In this document: in pieces, positions 52,782-55,047 of the stretch
How positions within the stretch are numbered: the first letter of the stretch is position 1
How the letters are laid out: every line of letters starts with the position of its first letter
Assembly (NCBI RefSeq): GCF_037442045.1
Contig: NZ_JBBIRC010000003.1
Coordinates: 1 to 55,047 of the forward strand
Length of the DNA stretch: 55,047 nt
Reading direction: 5' to 3'
Origin: Ferroplasma sp037442045
GTDB taxonomy: Archaea > Thermoplasmatota > Thermoplasmata > Thermoplasmatales > Thermoplasmataceae
Program-made: the position numbers and the translations under genes
Notes under the pieces: generated by a model
Told to the model about the DNA's origin: nothing
Databases searched by the model: none
The model's input: the letters and a program-made list of their open reading frames with translations, nothing else

Positions 52782-54734
52782 ATGAAATCCATTTGCCCTT
52801 TTTGCGGCGTAGGATGTGGTATGGAAGTTTTATCTGTGAATAATACAATAGTCGGTGTTAAGCCAGATCCTGAACATATAGTAAGCAGAGGCCACCTGTG
52901 CGGCAAGGGCATGGTATCTTATGAGCCGCTTACAGCATGGGACAGGTTATATGAGCCATTAATCAAAACAAAAAATGAACTGGAAAGGACTTCCTGGGAT
53001 AATGCTTTGAAAACAACATATGAAAAAATAAGGGAAATACAGAAAAAATATGGCAATGATTCTGTTGCTTTTTATGGTGGTTGCCAGAACACACTTGAAG
53101 AAATTTTTAATTTCCAGAAGCTTGCAAGATTGTTGGGCACAAACAATGTGGATTCCTGCGCAAGAATATGCCATGACCCCTCTGCATCGGCATTGAAGCA
53201 GGTTATGGGCATCGGTGCAGGCGCTACCTCTGTAACGAAAATTCCTGAAGCAAATGTAATAATAGTAGCAGGTGAATCTGTAACTGACAGCCATCCGGTT
53301 CTAACCCAGTATTTCCTTGAAGCTAAGAAGAAAGGTGCCAAAATAGTACAGATTGACCCGAGAAATACAAGATTTTCTGAACTTGTGAACTTAAAACTGA
53401 GGATTAAACCCAGATCTGATATATTTTTATTCAATGCTGTTGGAAATTACCTTATAACTAACAATTTAATAAATAATGAATTTATTAATGAAAGAACAGA
53501 GAACTTTGAAGCTTACAAATCTGCAGTTGCAAAATTCACTTTAGATCTGGCTGAGAAAAACACAGGCATTCCAAAAAATGACATAATAAACCTGGCAAAA
53601 CTTGTAGCAATGGACAAAGTTATATTTTCATGGGGCCTGGGACTCACACAATCCACTGGAACAAAGGGAATAAAATCTTACCTTTCACTTCCATTGCTCA
53701 CCGGAAGTATAGGCAAAAAAGGCAGCGGTGTTATAGTTTACAGGGGCCAGACTGATGTACAGGGTTCCGGTGATTTAATAAAGCCAGATATTTTCCCAAA
53801 TGGGGAAATGAATGAAGCAAACAGTGAAGCATTATCAAAGCTCTGGGGATTTAAGCCGCCGGTGTGTAAGGGAACGTCCATACCCAATGCATTTTACAAT
53901 AATGATAAAATAAAGGCTCTTTTCCTTATGGGCTATAATCCAGTAAATAGTCTCCCGGAGAAAAGCAGAATTGAATCATTTTTGAATAATCTTGAATTGC
54001 TGGTGGTCCAGGACATATTTATGACTGAAACCGCAAAATATGCAGATATTATTTTGCCTTCAGCTGCATGGGCTGAAAAAGAGGGTTCTGTAAGCAGTAT
54101 GGACAGGCTTGTAAAGTGGAGGTATAAAATTGTGGATCCACCGGGGCATGCAAGGCCGGATTATGAAATTATTGCAGACATTGCAGAATATGCAGGGCAG
54201 CATTTCAGCAAAAAGCCTGAGGACATATTTGAACAGTTAAAGCAATCTGTGCCACTGTATAAAAACCTGAATATAGAAGATGTAAAGGATTATTCCAAAA
54301 ATTCCAGATATCCAGATGGTGAAGAACTTTTATATCAGGAACATTTTAACCTGCCTTCTGGAAAGGCTAAATTTATTCCTGTTGATTCTCCAGAATATAA
54401 CGATGGGTTAATACTTATTACCGGCAGGCTTGTCACGAGGTACAATACAGATGAAGTTATAAACCGTGTTCCAGGCATGCAGGAATACGAACCAAGATTG
54501 TGGATCAATAAAGCAGATGCAGAAAAACTTAAAGTGGAAGATGATGAAACTGTTAATTTAAAATCAAGGTCCGGGCAGTTAAAGATAAAAACAAGAATAA
54601 CTGATGATGTTTTGCCGGGAACTGTTTTTGCATACATGCACAATGCAGATATTAATTATATTGTTACAGCAGACCTGGATGATGAAACTGGAACACCGAA
54701 GTATAAATATACGCAGGTTACCATCGAAAAATGA
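52782..54734 (+). CDS. formate dehydrogenase-like molybdopterin oxidoreductase, catalytic subunit
   Basis: A 650-aa molybdo/tungsto-bis-PGD enzyme. The N-terminal [4Fe-4S] site is C5-C8-C12 (CPFCGVGCGM) with the fourth Cys in GHLCGKG near 46. The active-site stretch CARICHDPS has Cys130 at the position of E. coli FdhF selenocysteine-140 and His131 next to it, as in Cys-type formate dehydrogenases. A YADIILPSAAWAEKEG motif and the C-terminal MoPterin-binding domain (ITGRLVTRYNTDEV) follow. The 14 extra residues possible from 52740 are rejected on promoter position. No electron-transfer subunit or FdhD is in the window; its partner may be soluble. Confidence 0.92.
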   Translation: MKSICPFCGVGCGMEVLSVNNTIVGVKPDPEHIVSRGHLCGKGMVSYEPLTAWDRLYEPLIKTKNELERTSWDNALKTTYEKIREIQKKYGNDSVAFYGGCQNTLEEIFNFQKLARLLGTNNVDSCARICHDPSASALKQVMGIGAGATSVTKIPEANVIIVAGESVTDSHPVLTQYFLEAKKKGAKIVQIDPRNTRFSELVNLKLRIKPRSDIFLFNAVGNYLITNNLINNEFINERTENFEAYKSAVAKFTLDLAEKNTGIPKNDIINLAKLVAMDKVIFSWGLGLTQSTGTKGIKSYLSLPLLTGSIGKKGSGVIVYRGQTDVQGSGDLIKPDIFPNGEMNEANSEALSKLWGFKPPVCKGTSIPNAFYNNDKIKALFLMGYNPVNSLPEKSRIESFLNNLELLVVQDIFMTETAKYADIILPSAAWAEKEGSVSSMDRLVKWRYKIVDPPGHARPDYEIIADIAEYAGQHFSKKPEDIFEQLKQSVPLYKNLNIEDVKDYSKNSRYPDGEELLYQEHFNLPSGKAKFIPVDSPEYNDGLILITGRLVTRYNTDEVINRVPGMQEYEPRLWINKADAEKLKVEDDETVNLKSRSGQLKIKTRITDDVLPGTVFAYMHNADINYIVTADLDDETGTPKYKYTQVTIEK

Positions 54735-55024
54735 ATTAATTTTATCTTCATCTATTTTTATTAAAAATATAAAAGAAAATAATATTTAGATATTTTTGGA
54801 ACAGTTTAAAAATAAATTTCTTTTAACCATCAATAAATAAGATTCCTGATAGATTAAAACTGGTTTATTCCTCTTTATAAAACCATAATAACTTTAAAAA
54901 TTATTTAATTAAATTATTGAAAACGTATACGATAAAAAGATATTTATACAATTTTATAGTTTATTTTGTATATAGTAAATGAAAAGGATATATTTATATT
55001 CTTATAATATATATGTTATCTACC
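54735..55024. other. AT-rich promoter region of the last partial gene
   Basis: This 290-bp gap has many T/A runs and no frame longer than about 20 codons. A loose inverted repeat (GGTTTAT at about 54862-54868 facing ATAAAACC near 54878-54885) might end the formate dehydrogenase transcript. A TATTTATATT element at 54991-55000 sits about 29 nt before the ATG at 55025 and is the probable promoter of the next gene. Confidence 0.45.
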
Positions 55025-55047
55025 ATGAAAGCTGAAGAGGTTATGAA
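55025..55047 (+). CDS. start of a gene cut by the right window edge
   Basis: ATG at 55025 opens a frame reading MKAEEVM before the window ends. The TATA-like element at 54991-55000 lies at leaderless distance. Nothing about its function can be said; a gene for a formate dehydrogenase partner or FdhD would be a natural hypothesis because it follows on the same strand. Confidence 0.5.

Noticed and set aside
53157..53174. Possible selenocysteine in the formate dehydrogenase-like gene
   Set aside because: The codon at the Sec position is TGC (Cys130), not TGA, so no recoding is needed.

Overview
The window is AT-rich, densely coding archaeal chromosome. It most resembles an acidophilic euryarchaeon of the Thermoplasmatales (Ferroplasma / Acidiplasma / Picrophilus-like). 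The evidence is archaeal information and housekeeping genes (Alba, Orc1/Cdc6, Taw1/TYW1, DphB, L40e, Cgi121, membrane LonB), a tricorn-interacting-factor-like M1 aminopeptidase, a P3A-type proton ATPase, an archaeal prenyl diphosphate synthase and an archaeal FBP aldolase/phosphatase. Promoters look archaeal: a TATA element lies about 23-27 nt before many start codons, so these mRNAs should be leaderless. Genes inside operons instead carry GGTGAT/GGAGTGAT-type ribosome binding sites. The family-level assignment is inference; no rRNA is present. I see no insertion sequence, prophage, integrase or CRISPR array.

Layout. 1-2 kb: nuoM of an archaeal complex I (minus), probable start of the next gene at the left edge, and tRNA-Leu(UAA). 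2-7 kb: a small unknown gene, an Lrp-family regulator, Alba, then prenyl synthase - Get3/ArsA-like ATPase - small protein, Taw1 and a rhodanese. 7.2-13 kb: a six-gene minus-strand operon with a sequon-rich secreted protein, two accessory proteins, a MoxR AAA+ ATPase, a DUF58/VWA protein and a multi-spanning membrane protein. 13-17 kb: PfkB kinase, LonB-Cgi121 pair, AIM24-like protein. 17-24.4 kb: enolase, dphB, serS, MscS channel, and a second MoxR/VWA pair of RavA-ViaA type. 24.4-26 kb: sulfide:quinone oxidoreductase-like flavoprotein with DUF1641. 26.2-30.1 kb: corrinoid operon (cobA-hemD fusion, cbiE/T fusion, cbiL, cbiF). 30-35.4 kb: coiled-coil orphan, NDH-2-like flavoprotein, FBP aldolase/phosphatase, L40e-purQ, UPF0200 kinase and a small unknown. 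35.4-42 kb: Orc1/Cdc6, FolC, TenA, GH1 glycosidase with an ABC-2 exporter. 42-48.4 kb: pirin, LipB, two unknowns, M1 aminopeptidase, phosphodiesterase. 48.7-55 kb: APC permease, P-type H+-ATPase, an orphan formate-dehydrogenase-like molybdoenzyme, and the first codons of another gene.

Most notable observations: (i) cbiF has no ATG/GTG/TTG able to include its conserved N-terminus, but a strong GGTGAT site sits 6 nt before an AUA codon at exactly the expected start; (ii) NuoM has Ala in place of the TM8 channel lysine; (iii) the MoxR/DUF58 operon starts with a protein carrying more than 40 N-glycosylation sequons; (iv) the Get3-like ATPase contains no cysteine; (v) a candidate operator lies between the TATA element and the start of the corrinoid operon; (vi) many convergent gene pairs overlap at their 3' ends.
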